Source: Niallia circulans (GTDB taxonomy: Bacteria; Bacillota; Bacilli; Bacillales; Cytobacillaceae). Taken from it: DNA of 64,000 nucleotides. Below the pieces are notes generated by a model. The model worked only from the letters and a program-made list of their open reading frames with translations. It searched no databases and was not told where the DNA came from. Where the stretch lies: the NCBI RefSeq assembly GCF_007273535.1, contig NZ_RIBP01000004.1, positions 2,828,001 through 2,892,000 on the forward strand. The letters are read 5' to 3'. The position numbers and the translations under genes are program-made. Positions 17,088 to 25,753 of this stretch are shown piece by piece (within the stretch, counting starts at the first letter, position 1; the number at the start of each line of letters is the position of its first letter).

Positions 17088-18288
17088 GGAAGCACTTTGG
17101 ACGAAAAGCTTTATTAATATTTGGGTTAGTAACTTTTTTTTATTTTTGACGTTTTATTTTTTGATGGTTTCCCTGCCCGTTTATGCCATTCATGAACTGC
17201 ACGGAAAGCAGTCAAGCGCAGGACTTATTACGACAATGTTCTTGCTGACAGCAATTGTAGTTAGGCCATTTGCCGGAAAGCTAATGCAAAAGTACGGCAA
17301 GAAAACATTGCTCGTCCTGTCATTGGCGATATTCTTTATTGTGGCGCTATTTTATTTTTTACCACACTCTGTTGGGAGCTTGTTGATTGTTCGCGCCTTT
17401 CATGGAATAGGATTCGGGATGGCAACAACTGCAACAGGAACGATAGTCGCAGATATTATTCCGAACTCCAGAAGAGGGGAAGGAATGGGTTACTACTCGA
17501 TGTCAATGAATCTTGCGATGGTCGCGGGGCCATTTCTTGGATTGATGGCTATAAACTCTTGGGGATCTAATACCCTCTTTTTAATGGCAGTAATTTTTGC
17601 TGTTATGGCGATTTTTACTGGATTATTTATTAAGCTGCCAAAAACAGAACATACACCTTCTGCACAAGTGGAAGAGAAAAAGACTGCTAAGCTTGGCGGC
17701 ATTCTTGAGCCATCTGCCATTCCAATCAGCATTGTTGCGGCACTTTTTGGGATTGTCTATTCATCGATTCTTTCCTTCGTATCTGTATATGCAGACGGGA
17801 AAGGCCTGCAGAGCGTTTCAGGGTATTTCTTTGTCGTGTATGCGGTAGTCATGCTGATGGGAAGACCATTTGCTGGTCGTTGGTTTGACCGATTTGGAGC
17901 AAATGTCATCATTTACCCTTGCATTCTGCTGTTTGCTATCGGGATGTTGACATTAAGCAATGTTAACACAGCATTTTTCTTCTTATTTGCAGCAGCATTA
18001 ATTGGCTTAGGCTATGGAACGCTTTTCCCAAGCTTCCAGACAATCGCCATTCAAAAGGCTGCACCTGAAAAACGCGGCTTGGCAACAGCAACCTTCCTGT
18101 CATTATTCGACAGCGGTATCGGAATTGGGTCCTTTTTGGTTGGATTTGTCGGAGATATGATCGGCTTCGGTCCGTTATATTTCTACAGCAGCTTCTATAT
18201 TCTGCTTGCACTTGTCGTTTATTACTTCCTGCACGGCAAAGCAGCAAGAAAATCTAAGTTAATCAACGAAATGCCAAAAGCGAGCTAA
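17080..18288 (+). CDS. MFS transporter (DHA-type efflux)
   Basis: 402 residues with twelve predicted transmembrane helices. MFS motif A variants are visible as RPFAGKLMQKYGKK after helix 2 and GRPFAGRWFDRFG in the second half. Motif C-like glycines occur in helix 5. The start is a TTG at 17080 inside the end of the MarR gene, with GGGGGAAGGAA upstream. Partnership with MarR suggests drug or metabolite export; the substrate is unknown. Confidence 0.87.
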   Translation: MSKEALWTKSFINIWVSNFFLFLTFYFLMVSLPVYAIHELHGKQSSAGLITTMFLLTAIVVRPFAGKLMQKYGKKTLLVLSLAIFFIVALFYFLPHSVGSLLIVRAFHGIGFGMATTATGTIVADIIPNSRRGEGMGYYSMSMNLAMVAGPFLGLMAINSWGSNTLFLMAVIFAVMAIFTGLFIKLPKTEHTPSAQVEEKKTAKLGGILEPSAIPISIVAALFGIVYSSILSFVSVYADGKGLQSVSGYFFVVYAVVMLMGRPFAGRWFDRFGANVIIYPCILLFAIGMLTLSNVNTAFFFLFAAALIGLGYGTLFPSFQTIAIQKAAPEKRGLATATFLSLFDSGIGIGSFLVGFVGDMIGFGPLYFYSSFYILLALVVYYFLHGKAARKSKLINEMPKAS

Positions 18289-18300
18289 AGTAGATAAGAA

Positions 18301-18338
18301 AAGCTTGAAAGGAATGACACCTTTCAAGCTTTTTTTTG
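18301..18338 (+). terminator. Intrinsic terminator of the MarR-MFS operon
   Basis: AAGCTTGAAAGG and CCTTTCAAGCTT form a perfect 12-bp stem, followed by a run of T to 18338. Confidence 0.92.
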
Positions 18339-18498
18339 TATAAAGTTGCAGAGATAACCTTTTGTTCCATTTCGCTCTAACAAAGGCGAGTACCTGATAT
18401 TTAGTACGAAACAGATAGCTTGCAAGTCCCCCGGATAAAGTCCATTTGCTTACTAGCAAGATTAAATTCAGCTAGTTAAAATTTTATTATTTTGAATA

Positions 18499-18527
18499 TT
18501 GACAAATATGTGAACGGTGATTATCCT
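18499..18527 (+). promoter_or_regulatory. Sigma-A promoter of the glucitol-type PTS operon
   Basis: TTGACA (18499-18504), 17-base spacer, TATCCT (18522-18527). Operator repeats begin 7 bases downstream. Confidence 0.6.
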
Positions 18528-18534
18528 TATGGTA

Positions 18535-18603
18535 TAACAAATGTTAAGGCCTGTAACAAATGTGATATTACTAATCCGACGTTATCAATGTGACATATGT
18601 GAC
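18535..18603 (+). promoter_or_regulatory. ACAAATGT operator repeats upstream of gutM
   Basis: Three related sites: TAACAAATGTTA (18535-18546), GTAACAAATGTGA (18553-18565) and GTGACATATGTGAC (18590-18603). The first two ACAAATGT cores start at 18537 and 18556, 19 bp apart; the third starts at 18593. The same 19-bp period occurs at three other promoters in the cluster (near 21742, 23701 and 28644), which points to a common regulator, most simply one of the two SorC proteins. Confidence 0.7.
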
Positions 18604-18624
18604 GGTCTTACTAACACTGTCAAA

Positions 18625-18638
18625 TGAAAGCGCTATTA
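18625..18638 (+). promoter_or_regulatory. cre site upstream of gutM
   Basis: TGAAAGCGCTATTA matches the CcpA consensus TGNAANCGNTNNCA except at one position. It lies downstream of the promoter, in a roadblock position. Confidence 0.65.
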
Positions 18639-18689
18639 TACAAGAGAGGAGCAAGTAGGTAGATTCCAAAGGGGAATAGGAGAGATGAT

Positions 18690-19115
18690 ATGCAGCTAGC
18701 TTTTATACTTTGTCTGATTCTTATTGTTCAGTATCTTTTATCATTGTATCAAATTAAGCAATATAAACTTAAAATCGATAAAATTGTTAGCGGTTACAAA
18801 GGCGAGGAAGGCTATTTTATGTTCTCAGGAATGACAAGGGGAAAGCTCAAACACGGAGCAATTGCTGTTTTAGTTGTCGATAGCAATTATATTATCCATG
18901 AGTGTCACTTGTTAAAGGGTATGTCTGTTTTCACTAAATTTAAGCCAATTGAGAAGTATAAAGGCAGACATGTCGGGGAAATTGTCAGCAACATTAACGA
19001 TGAGATTCCCTTAAAAGGCAAAAGCAAGCTGCCTTCCAACAGCAAGGCATTATTACAAGCTAGTGAAAATGCCTTACTAACAATAGCAAAGAAAAAAGTG
19101 TCTTTGGGAATTTAA
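18690..19115 (+). CDS. gutM: GutM/SrlM-family accessory protein
   Basis: 141 residues with an N-terminal transmembrane helix (AFILCLILIVQYLLSLY) and a small conserved domain (FMFSGMTRGKLKHGAIAVLVVD). GutM proteins accompany glucitol/sorbitol PTS operons and have been called activators, though membrane anchoring here argues for a role at the membrane. It is the first gene of gutM-srlA-srlE. Confidence 0.85.
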   Translation: MQLAFILCLILIVQYLLSLYQIKQYKLKIDKIVSGYKGEEGYFMFSGMTRGKLKHGAIAVLVVDSNYIIHECHLLKGMSVFTKFKPIEKYKGRHVGEIVSNINDEIPLKGKSKLPSNSKALLQASENALLTIAKKKVSLGI

Positions 19116-19131
19116 AAAGGGGGGCAAATAA

Positions 19132-19662
19132 ATGGAATGGATTAAATGGTTAGGTGAGCATTTTATCGGCATGTTCCAGGCTGGCGGAGAAACATTCATG
19201 GGCTTAGTTACTGGGATTGTTCCGACACTTGTCGTGTTATTAACGTTTACGTATGCGATGATGAAATTCGTCGGAGAAGAAAGAGTCACAAGAATTATTC
19301 AATTTGCTGCAAAATATACTATCCTTCGTTATACATTGATGCCAATTCTGTCACTGCTGATGTTAACAAACCCCATGGCATACACTTTCGGTCGTTTTTT
19401 ACCTGAAAAACAAAAACCTGCTTTTTATGATTCAGCAGTATCCTTTGTTCATCCGGTCACAGGCTTGTTTCCTTATGCGAACGCTGGTGAGTTGTTTGTC
19501 TATTTAGGAATTGCCAACGGAATACAAGAATTAGGATTACCCATTGCAGATCTTGCGGTCCGTTACTTTATTGTCGGTATTGTTGTTATTTTAATTCGTG
19601 GTATTGTAACAGAAATTATTACGAAGTATTTAGCAAAAAAAGATGGCACGGACTTAGTATAG
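19132..19662 (+). CDS. srlA: PTS glucitol/sorbitol-type EIIC subunit
   Basis: 176 residues, usual length for the EIIC2 (SrlA/GutA) subunit, with several membrane segments and the family start EWIKWLGEHFIGMFQAGGE. It forms the channel half of the transporter together with SrlE. ATG after AAGGGGGG, 16 bases after gutM. The true substrate may be sorbitol or another polyol; see the cluster finding. Confidence 0.93.
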   Translation: MEWIKWLGEHFIGMFQAGGETFMGLVTGIVPTLVVLLTFTYAMMKFVGEERVTRIIQFAAKYTILRYTLMPILSLLMLTNPMAYTFGRFLPEKQKPAFYDSAVSFVHPVTGLFPYANAGELFVYLGIANGIQELGLPIADLAVRYFIVGIVVILIRGIVTEIITKYLAKKDGTDLV

Positions 19663-19677
19663 GAAGGGGAGAATCAG

Positions 19678-20697
19678 ATGAGTTATCGTGGTGTTTTCGT
19701 AGCAAAAGGCTCAGGAGGCTGGGGTGTTGGTCTTTATGTGGAACCAAACTCCAAAAAGAATAAAGTCGTATCCATAACAGGAGGAGGAATCCATCCAGTT
19801 GCCGCCAGAATAGCGGAATTAACTGGCGCTGAAGCGGTAGATGGATTTAAAGGCTCTTATCCTGAAGAGGAAATGGTATGTGTTGTTATTGATTGCGGCG
19901 GTACAGCTCGAATCGGTGTTTACCCGATGAAGCGCATATTAACAGTCGACGTACTTCCATCATCTCCATCAGGTCCCCTTTCAAAATATATTACCGATGA
20001 TATCTTTGTATCAGGTGTAACACCAAAAGACATTTCACTATCAGAAAGCTTCACTCAACCTGCGAGTGCTCAAGAGGCTGCAGAAGAACCAAAATTTGAT
20101 CCAACAAATAAGCAGAAATTTAAAGATGACTATGCCGAGCTGAAAAAAGAGGTAGCAAGCCAGCAAAAAGACAATATTTTGCTGCGATTCTCGAAAGGAA
20201 TTGGCAATGTCACAGGAACATTTTATCAGGCTGGCCGTGACACGATGGATATCCTTTTGAAAAATATTCTGCCATTTATGGCCTTTGTAAGTATGCTAAT
20301 GGGGATTATTAACTATACAGGCGTTGGAGATTGGATTGCTCAAGCACTGACTCCCCTTGCAGGTTCATTAGGCGGGCTGCTTGTTATTGCCGTTGTCTGT
20401 ACATTGCCGTTCCTATCCCCAGTATTAGGGCCAGGTGCAGTTATTGCCCAGGTTATCGGGGTATTAATCGGCTCCCAAATTGCATTAGGAAATATTCCTC
20501 CCCAATTTGCGTTACCTGCCTTGTTTGCGATAAACGGGCAAGTAGGCTGTGATTTTATTCCGGTAGGCCTATCTCTTGGAGAGGCTAAGCCAGAAACGGT
20601 GCGTTACGGCGTTCCTGCGATTCTTTACAGCCGTTTAATCACAGGTGTTGTATCTGTTATCATCGCCTATTTTGCGAGTTTTGGGATGTATTCATAA
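19678..20697 (+). CDS. srlE: PTS glucitol/sorbitol-type EIIBC subunit
   Basis: 339 residues. The N-terminal cytoplasmic EIIB domain carries the phosphorylated Cys in [11 protein letters not shown] (about residue 82), and the C-terminal membrane domain includes [19 protein letters not shown]. Phosphate passes from SrlB to this Cys and then to the incoming polyol. It begins 15 bases after srlA, with GGAAGGGGAG as ribosome site. Confidence 0.94.
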   Translation: MSYRGVFVAKGSGGWGVGLYVEPNSKKNKVVSITGGGIHPVAARIAELTGAEAVDGFKGSYPEEEMVCVVIDCGGTARIGVYPMKRILTVDVLPSSPSGPLSKYITDDIFVSGVTPKDISLSESFTQPASAQEAAEEPKFDPTNKQKFKDDYAELKKEVASQQKDNILLRFSKGIGNVTGTFYQAGRDTMDILLKNILPFMAFVSMLMGIINYTGVGDWIAQALTPLAGSLGGLLVIAVVCTLPFLSPVLGPGAVIAQVIGVLIGSQIALGNIPPQFALPALFAINGQVGCDFIPVGLSLGEAKPETVRYGVPAILYSRLITGVVSVIIAYFASFGMYS

Positions 20698-20735
20698 GCA
20701 CATAAACAAAAGGGCAGAAAGGAAGAGATTTCATT

Positions 20736-21671
20736 TTGTTTATTCAGGATAGAAGAATATTAATAAAAGTCGCCCAAATGTATTATGAGGAAGGTGCAAC
20801 ACAGTCAGAGGTTGCCAAAAAGATTGGAATTAGCCGTTCTCTCGTGTCAAAATTATTAACAAAAGCGCGCGAAGAGGGGATTGTGGAAATTATTATTCAT
20901 GAAACCCGAGTCCATCAATTTAGAAATTTGGAGCGCAAAATAGAGCGCCTCTACGATTTACGTGATGTTGTCTGTATTGAAAGCGTTGGGCTAGAAACCT
21001 CGAAGAAGCAATTAGGGGAAGCAACTAGTGAATACTTGCAGCGTGTCATCAGGGATGGCCAGATTATTGGCCTTTCCTCTGGCACAACATTAAATGAGGT
21101 GGCAAAAGCAATTCATTCTGTCCAGCTGCTGCCAACAGCTACAATTGTGCCATTAGTTGGAGGAATGGGGAACGAGCGTGTCGATATTCATTCTAACAGC
21201 ATTGTGTCGAAAATAGGCAATGCCCTGCAAGCTAAATATGAGCTGCTGCATGTTCCGGTTATGGTCGACACAAAGGAGGCTAAGGAAGTATTAATTCGTC
21301 AGCCTTCGATTCGCTCCACTTTGGATTTGGCCGAACAATCGCAAATAGCCATTGTCGGGATTGGCGGAAGGCCTGAGGATTCGACAATGGTTAAATCTTA
21401 TCTGGGATTAGAGCATCAGCAAATAACGAATGATGATGAGATTGTCGGAGATATTTGCTATAACTTTATTAATAAGTTTGGCAAACAAGTAGACAATGCT
21501 TGGAATGAAAGAGTAATAGCGATAGAACTTGAAAAGCTCAAGGCAATACCATTAGTTATTGGAGTAGCTTCTGGTCTTGAAAAGGTTTCTGCTATTAAAG
21601 CTGCATTAGAGGGTGGCTTGATTCATGTATTGATTACAGATGGTGTTACAGGAAGCGCGCTTGTCGAATGA
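20736..21671 (+). CDS. SorC-family transcription regulator (first copy)
   Basis: 311 residues. N-terminal helix-turn-helix (QMYYEEGATQSEVAKKIGI, SRSLVSKLLTKA) and a C-terminal sugar-phosphate-binding domain (GQIIGLSSGTTLNEVAKA, VGGMG, ITDGVTGSALVE). SorC proteins sense phosphorylated polyols or sugars and bind repeat operators. The start is a TTG at 20736 with GGAAGAGA upstream. It is cotranscribed with the glucitol-type PTS genes and is a prime candidate for binding the ACAAATGT repeats. A paralogue lies at 34095-35045. Confidence 0.9.
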   Translation: MFIQDRRILIKVAQMYYEEGATQSEVAKKIGISRSLVSKLLTKAREEGIVEIIIHETRVHQFRNLERKIERLYDLRDVVCIESVGLETSKKQLGEATSEYLQRVIRDGQIIGLSSGTTLNEVAKAIHSVQLLPTATIVPLVGGMGNERVDIHSNSIVSKIGNALQAKYELLHVPVMVDTKEAKEVLIRQPSIRSTLDLAEQSQIAIVGIGGRPEDSTMVKSYLGLEHQQITNDDEIVGDICYNFINKFGKQVDNAWNERVIAIELEKLKAIPLVIGVASGLEKVSAIKAALEGGLIHVLITDGVTGSALVE

Positions 21672-21683
21672 AAGTAATCTGAT

Positions 21684-21722
21684 TTGTTTGAATATTTAGC
21701 TTGACAGCGAGTATTCAAACAA
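21684..21722 (+). repeat. Perfect 11-bp inverted repeat enclosing a -35 box
   Basis: TTGTTTGAATA (21684-21694) and TATTCAAACAA (21712-21722) flank TTGACA at 21701-21706. It may be a weak terminator of the SorC gene, an operator, or both. Confidence 0.6.
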
Positions 21723-21730
21723 TTTAAACT
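21701..21730 (+). promoter_or_regulatory. Probable promoter of the SAF oxidoreductase-srlB unit
   Basis: TTGACA (21701-21706), 18-base spacer and TAAACT (21725-21730). The -10 box is weak. Confidence 0.4.
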
Positions 21731-21740
21731 GTAGTTGCAG

Positions 21741-21809
21741 AACAAATGACACGAACCGTAACAAATGTAAAAATAACTTTAAATAGGTTCTAAGATGTTA
21801 CATTTGTTT
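21741..21809 (+). promoter_or_regulatory. ACAAATGT operator repeats upstream of the SAF oxidoreductase gene
   Basis: AACAAATGACA (from 21741), GTAACAAATGTAA (21758-21770) and the reverse-oriented GTTACATTTGTTT (21797-21809). The first two cores start at 21742 and 21761, again 19 bp apart. Confidence 0.7.
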
Positions 21810-21823
21810 GGATTAATAAAAAA

Positions 21824-21837
21824 TGTAAGCGCATTAA
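21824..21837 (+). promoter_or_regulatory. cre-like site
   Basis: TGTAAGCGCATTAA matches 12 of 14 positions of the CcpA consensus, 26 bases before the oxidoreductase start. Confidence 0.5.
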
Positions 21838-21863
21838 TAATCAGTTGGAGGAGGAATTTATTT

Positions 21864-23141
21864 ATGTCAATTTACACGAAGCTTTTGCAAAGGGAACGTG
21901 AAAATGCTCCAGTTAAGGTGGGAGTCATCGGTGCAGGACAAATGGGGTTTGGAATGATTGCCCAAATTTCAAAGATTCCAGGTATGATCGTGACAGGTAT
22001 TTGTGACGTAAATGTTGAAGCAGCACAAAAAGCAGCTGATTTCTATTCCTCACAATCGGCGCGTAAGGATGCAATAATTGTCACTAATGATTATCGGAAA
22101 GTCATTCAGTCAAACCAGGTTGAAGTAGTTGTTGATGCAACAGGTGTCCCTGAAGTGGGAGCAAATGTTTCTTTAGAAGCACTCAGATCAAAAAAACATA
22201 TTGTCCTCTTAAATGTGGAAGTTGACATAACGATTGGATCAATTATGTATCAAATGTTTAACAATGCAGGACTTATTTATACTGGTTCTGCAGGTGATGA
22301 ACCTGCAGCAACGCTTGAATTATATGAATTTGCCAAAACGATGGGATTAGAAGTGCTCGTTGCTGGCAAAGGAAAAAACAATCCATTTAATCCGCTCTCA
22401 AACCCCGATGTGGCAGCAGCAGAGGCGAAGGCAAAAAACATGAGTTCACACATGCTTGCTGCGTTCCAGGATGGAACGAAAACAATGGCAGAAATGAATC
22501 TATTAAGCAATGCAATTGGGTTAATACCAGACAAAGTCGGCATGCACGGCGTTTCCGCAACAGTTCAAGATGTTGCCGACAAATTAACGCTTAAAGAAAA
22601 TGGCGGGGTATTAGACAGCTTTGGAGTAGTCGAATATGTAAATGGCCTTGCTCCAGGGGTATTTGTCATAGTAAAAAGCGAGCTTGAGCCAGTTGATGAA
22701 GAGCTCCGCTATTTGAAGGTTGGGAAAGGACCTCATTATGTATTCTACCGCCCTTACCATCTTGCCAGCTTAGAAACGCCAATAACGATTGCGAAAGCAG
22801 TTTTGGAGCATGATTCATCGATACATCCACTTGGTGCGCCAATTTCAGAAACAGTTGCTGTCGCAAAAAGGGACATAAAAGCAGGCGAGACATTAGATGG
22901 AATTGGCGGATACAGTGTGCGCGGTGTACTTGAAACACATCGTGATATGAAGGCAAACGGGCATATTCCCATTGGCTTAATCAGCGGCAAGGTTGTGGCA
23001 AAAAAAGACATCAAAACAGGACAATTCCTAACATCGGATGATGTGGAGCTTGATACAAATACAACGGTTTGGAAGCTGCGAGCATTGCAGGATCAATTAT
23101 TCCCGTCAAACCAAGAACAACGTCCGCTTGTGACGTTATAG
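21864..23141 (+). CDS. NAD(P)-dependent oxidoreductase with C-terminal SAF domain
   Basis: 425 residues from the ATG at 21864, which has GGAGGAGG upstream; an earlier in-frame ATG at 21795 lies inside an operator repeat and is rejected. N-terminal Rossmann fold (VGVIGAGQMGFGMIAQI) with a homoserine-dehydrogenase-like middle part (VVVDATGVPEVGA, YTGSAGDEPAA). The C-terminus is a SAF domain (VAVAKRDIKAGETLDGIGGY, KKDIKTGQFLTSDDVEL) as in sugar-acid dehydratases and antifreeze-like folds. It occupies the place where sorbitol-6-phosphate dehydrogenase (SrlD, an SDR) would be expected. Likely it oxidises a polyol-phosphate-derived compound; the reaction is not known to me. Confidence 0.8.
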   Translation: MSIYTKLLQRERENAPVKVGVIGAGQMGFGMIAQISKIPGMIVTGICDVNVEAAQKAADFYSSQSARKDAIIVTNDYRKVIQSNQVEVVVDATGVPEVGANVSLEALRSKKHIVLLNVEVDITIGSIMYQMFNNAGLIYTGSAGDEPAATLELYEFAKTMGLEVLVAGKGKNNPFNPLSNPDVAAAEAKAKNMSSHMLAAFQDGTKTMAEMNLLSNAIGLIPDKVGMHGVSATVQDVADKLTLKENGGVLDSFGVVEYVNGLAPGVFVIVKSELEPVDEELRYLKVGKGPHYVFYRPYHLASLETPITIAKAVLEHDSSIHPLGAPISETVAVAKRDIKAGETLDGIGGYSVRGVLETHRDMKANGHIPIGLISGKVVAKKDIKTGQFLTSDDVELDTNTTVWKLRALQDQLFPSNQEQRPLVTL

Positions 23142-23168
23142 AATATAAAAAGAAGCAGGAGGATTAGC

Positions 23169-23522
23169 ATGACAAAATCAGTTGTAAAAGAAATCGGAGA
23201 ATTAGTTCCTACATTTAAAGAAGATAAAATCTTAATATTATTTGGCCCACAAGCACCAAAGGAATTACGAGAAATGGCTGTCATTCACGAATTTGAAAAT
23301 CTGGACGAAGAGCCGTTAAAGCAAGGCGGAACACTGCAGTTTGGAGACGAGCGTTTCACTATAACTGCAATTGGAGATTTAGCAAATCAGAATTTCAAAG
23401 AATTGGGGCATGTTTCAATATACTTCCAGGAACCATTGGATGAAGTTTTGCCTGGGGCGGTATTTGCAGCACCATATTCGTTTCCTAATATAATAGAGGG
23501 CACAGTTATAGCTGTTAAGTAA
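23169..23522 (+). CDS. srlB: PTS glucitol/sorbitol-type EIIA subunit
   Basis: 117 residues, usual SrlB length. The phosphoryl-accepting His is in REMAVIHEF, following ILFGPQAPKEL. It accepts phosphate from HPr and passes it to SrlE. It follows the SAF oxidoreductase by 27 bases and ends at a strong terminator. Confidence 0.92.
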   Translation: MTKSVVKEIGELVPTFKEDKILILFGPQAPKELREMAVIHEFENLDEEPLKQGGTLQFGDERFTITAIGDLANQNFKELGHVSIYFQEPLDEVLPGAVFAAPYSFPNIIEGTVIAVK

Positions 23523-23524
23523 CC

Positions 23525-23578
23525 AAAAGGGAAAGGGAGAACAGGTTTTATCACCTGAAGCTCTTTTTCCCTTTTTTT
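23525..23578 (+). terminator. Intrinsic terminator after srlB
   Basis: AAAGGGAAA-GGGAG-AACAGGT pairs with ACCTGAAGCTC-TTTTTCCCTTT and ends in a T-run. It separates the PTS unit from the dehydrogenase-complex operon. Confidence 0.85.
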
Positions 23579-23667
23579 AATAATTCACAATATTTGCGGC
23601 CCATTTTTTTGCAGAAATCTATCATTATTTTATTATTAAAAAATATCAGAAAATACACATTTTTCCC

Positions 23668-23696
23668 TTGACTATCTTACGGATACATTATATGAT
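23668..23696 (+). promoter_or_regulatory. Sigma-A promoter of the E1-E2-E3 operon
   Basis: TTGACT (23668-23673), 17-base spacer, TATGAT (23691-23696). The operator follows after 2 bases. The layout is the same as the promoter at 28611. Confidence 0.8.
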
Positions 23697-23698
23697 TT

Positions 23699-23730
23699 TT
23701 ACAAATGTAACACTATAGAACAAATGTAAA
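23699..23730 (+). promoter_or_regulatory. Tandem ACAAATGT operator of the E1-E2-E3 operon
   Basis: TTACAAATGTAACA (23699-23712), a near palindrome, then GAACAAATGTAAA (23718-23730). Cores start at 23701 and 23720, 19 bp apart, directly downstream of the -10 box, as expected for a repressor site. Confidence 0.75.
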
Positions 23731-23744
23731 GGGAGGAATAAATA

Positions 23745-24731
23745 ATGACAGTAAAAACATTAAAGCTTCCTGAGATGATTACAGAACAGAAACTGAAAGA
23801 TTTATATAAAGAGATGTGGTTAATCCGCTATTTCGACGAAAAGGTGGATCAATTTTTTGCTAAAGGCATGATACATGGAACGACACATTTATGTGTTGGT
23901 CAAGAGGCATCTGCAGCAGGTTCTATCGCAGTGATTGGCAGAAAAGATAAGATTGTCAGCACACACAGGGGACACGGACACTGTATTGCAAAAGAAGGTG
24001 ATGTTAACAAAATGATGGCAGAGCTATTCGGAAGAGAAACAGGCTATTGTAAAGGAAAAGGCGGTTCGATGCATATTGCGGATGTCGAAAAAGGCAATCT
24101 AGGAGCAAATGGAATTGTTGGTGGAGGTCTTCCGCTTGCGGTCGGAGCTGCGCTAACGTCACAAATGAAAAAAGAAAATTATGTCGTGCTTTGCTTCTTT
24201 GGTGATGGTGCCTCAAACGAAGGCAGCTTTCATGAATCGGTTAACCTTGCGGCAATCTGGGATCTTCCTGTTGTATTCATTTGTGAAAATAATCAATATG
24301 GGATGTCAGGTCCGGTAAAAGAAATGACACGTATAGACCATATTGCAGACAGAGCCGGCAGCTACGGCATCCCTGGCAAGGTAGTTGATGGACTTGACAT
24401 GATTGATATTATGAATTCAGTCCATGAGGCAGTCGAACATGCACGCAGCGGCAAAGGGCCATCCTTAATCGAAATGAAAACATATCGCTGGAAAGGTCAC
24501 TCAAAAAGCGATGCCAAAAAATACCGGACTCGTGAAGAAGAAAAGGAATGGAGAGCCAAAGACGGAATCAAACGCTTCAAGGAAACGCTCATCAATGCGA
24601 ATATTCTTACAGAAGAAACAGCAAAGCAGTTGGAGGAGTCAGCTTATCAGGAAATCGAAGGTGCTGTGAAGTTTGCTGAAAACAGTCCAGAACCATCCAT
24701 TGACAGTTTACTAGAAGATATATACGCATAA
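23745..24731 (+). CDS. ThDP-dependent dehydrogenase E1 component, alpha subunit (AcoA-like)
   Basis: 328 residues, the size of acetoin dehydrogenase or branched E1alpha. The thiamine diphosphate motif runs from GDGASNEGSFHES to ENNQYGMS, and the substrate-channel segment GKGGSMHIAD is present. With E1beta it decarboxylates or cleaves an alpha-keto or alpha-hydroxyketone substrate and transfers the acyl group to lipoyl-E2. The placement between two polyol PTS loci and the shared operators suggest a substrate derived from a polyol rather than pyruvate. ATG after GGGAGG. Confidence 0.9.
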   Translation: MTVKTLKLPEMITEQKLKDLYKEMWLIRYFDEKVDQFFAKGMIHGTTHLCVGQEASAAGSIAVIGRKDKIVSTHRGHGHCIAKEGDVNKMMAELFGRETGYCKGKGGSMHIADVEKGNLGANGIVGGGLPLAVGAALTSQMKKENYVVLCFFGDGASNEGSFHESVNLAAIWDLPVVFICENNQYGMSGPVKEMTRIDHIADRAGSYGIPGKVVDGLDMIDIMNSVHEAVEHARSGKGPSLIEMKTYRWKGHSKSDAKKYRTREEEKEWRAKDGIKRFKETLINANILTEETAKQLEESAYQEIEGAVKFAENSPEPSIDSLLEDIYA

Positions 24732-24749
24732 AAGAGAGGAGCGGAAGGT

Positions 24750-25739
24750 ATGACTACAAGACAAATAACGTATTTAGAGGCTGTTAGGGAAGCGATGAGT
24801 TTGGAGATGCGCGAAAACGATGATGTATTCATTCTTGGAGAAGACATCGGGGTTTATGGTGGAGCCTTTGGCGTAACTCGTGGGATGATTGAAGAGTTCG
24901 GACCTGAACGGGTCCGTAATACACCTATTTCAGAAGCGGCGATTGCTGGTGCGGCCATCGGGTCGGCATTAACAGGAATGCGCCCAATTCTTGAACTGCA
25001 GTTTTCTGATTTTATTACGATAGCGATGGATCAAATGGTCAATCAAGCTGCCAAAACACGCTATATGTTTGGTGGTAAAGGGAAGGTGCCAATGGTATTA
25101 CGGACACCGTCTGGGTCAGGAACAGGAGCTGCCGCTCAGCATTCTCAAAGTCTTGAAGCATGGATGACACATATTCCAGGATTGAAGGTAGTTCAGCCTT
25201 CCACTGCTTATGATGTCAAAGGATTATTAAAAGCAGCAATTGACGATGACAATCCAGTCATATTTTACGAGCATAAGCTTTTATATAAAACAACAGGCGA
25301 TGTGCCGACAGAGTCATATAAAATCGAATTAGGTAAAGCTGACATTAAACGAGCAGGCACAGATGTTACGATTGTTGCAACCGCTATCATGGTTCATAAA
25401 GCCCTTGAAGCAGCAGCCATCCTCGAACAAGAAGGAATCAGTGTAGAGCTAATTGATCCGCGCACACTTGTGCCGCTTGATAAAGAAACCATCATAGAAT
25501 CTGTGAAGAAAACAGGAAGATTGATTGTTGTCCATGAAGCAGTTCAGCGCGGCGGCTTCGGCGGGGAAATTGTCAGTGTAATTGCTGAAAGTGAAGCATT
25601 TGATTATTTAGATGCCCCAATTAAACGACTTGGTGGAAAAGAGGTTCCGATTCCATATAACCCTACCTTAGAAAAAGCAGCCATCCCGCAAGTTCCAGAC
25701 ATTGTTGCCGCAGTGAAAGAAACGGTGAAAAACAGATAA
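24750..25739 (+). CDS. ThDP-dependent dehydrogenase E1 component, beta subunit (AcoB-like)
   Basis: 329 residues. Typical motifs: [18 protein letters not shown] near the N-terminus, [15 protein letters not shown] with the ThDP-activating Glu, [14 protein letters not shown] and HSQSLEAW. The C-terminal transketolase domain has [12 protein letters not shown]. It forms the alpha2beta2 E1 with the preceding gene, from which it is separated by 18 bases. Confidence 0.92.
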   Translation: MTTRQITYLEAVREAMSLEMRENDDVFILGEDIGVYGGAFGVTRGMIEEFGPERVRNTPISEAAIAGAAIGSALTGMRPILELQFSDFITIAMDQMVNQAAKTRYMFGGKGKVPMVLRTPSGSGTGAAAQHSQSLEAWMTHIPGLKVVQPSTAYDVKGLLKAAIDDDNPVIFYEHKLLYKTTGDVPTESYKIELGKADIKRAGTDVTIVATAIMVHKALEAAAILEQEGISVELIDPRTLVPLDKETIIESVKKTGRLIVVHEAVQRGGFGGEIVSVIAESEAFDYLDAPIKRLGGKEVPIPYNPTLEKAAIPQVPDIVAAVKETVKNR

Positions 25740-25753
25740 GGAGGGAAGCCCGC

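Noticed and set aside
18259..18459. Minus-strand open frame after the MFS gene
   Set aside because: It overlaps the perfect terminator at 18301-18338 and shows no ribosome site.
21795..21863. Upstream ATG extending the SAF oxidoreductase by 23 residues
   Set aside because: The ATG lies within an operator repeat and has no ribosome site; ATG 21864 has GGAGGAGG.
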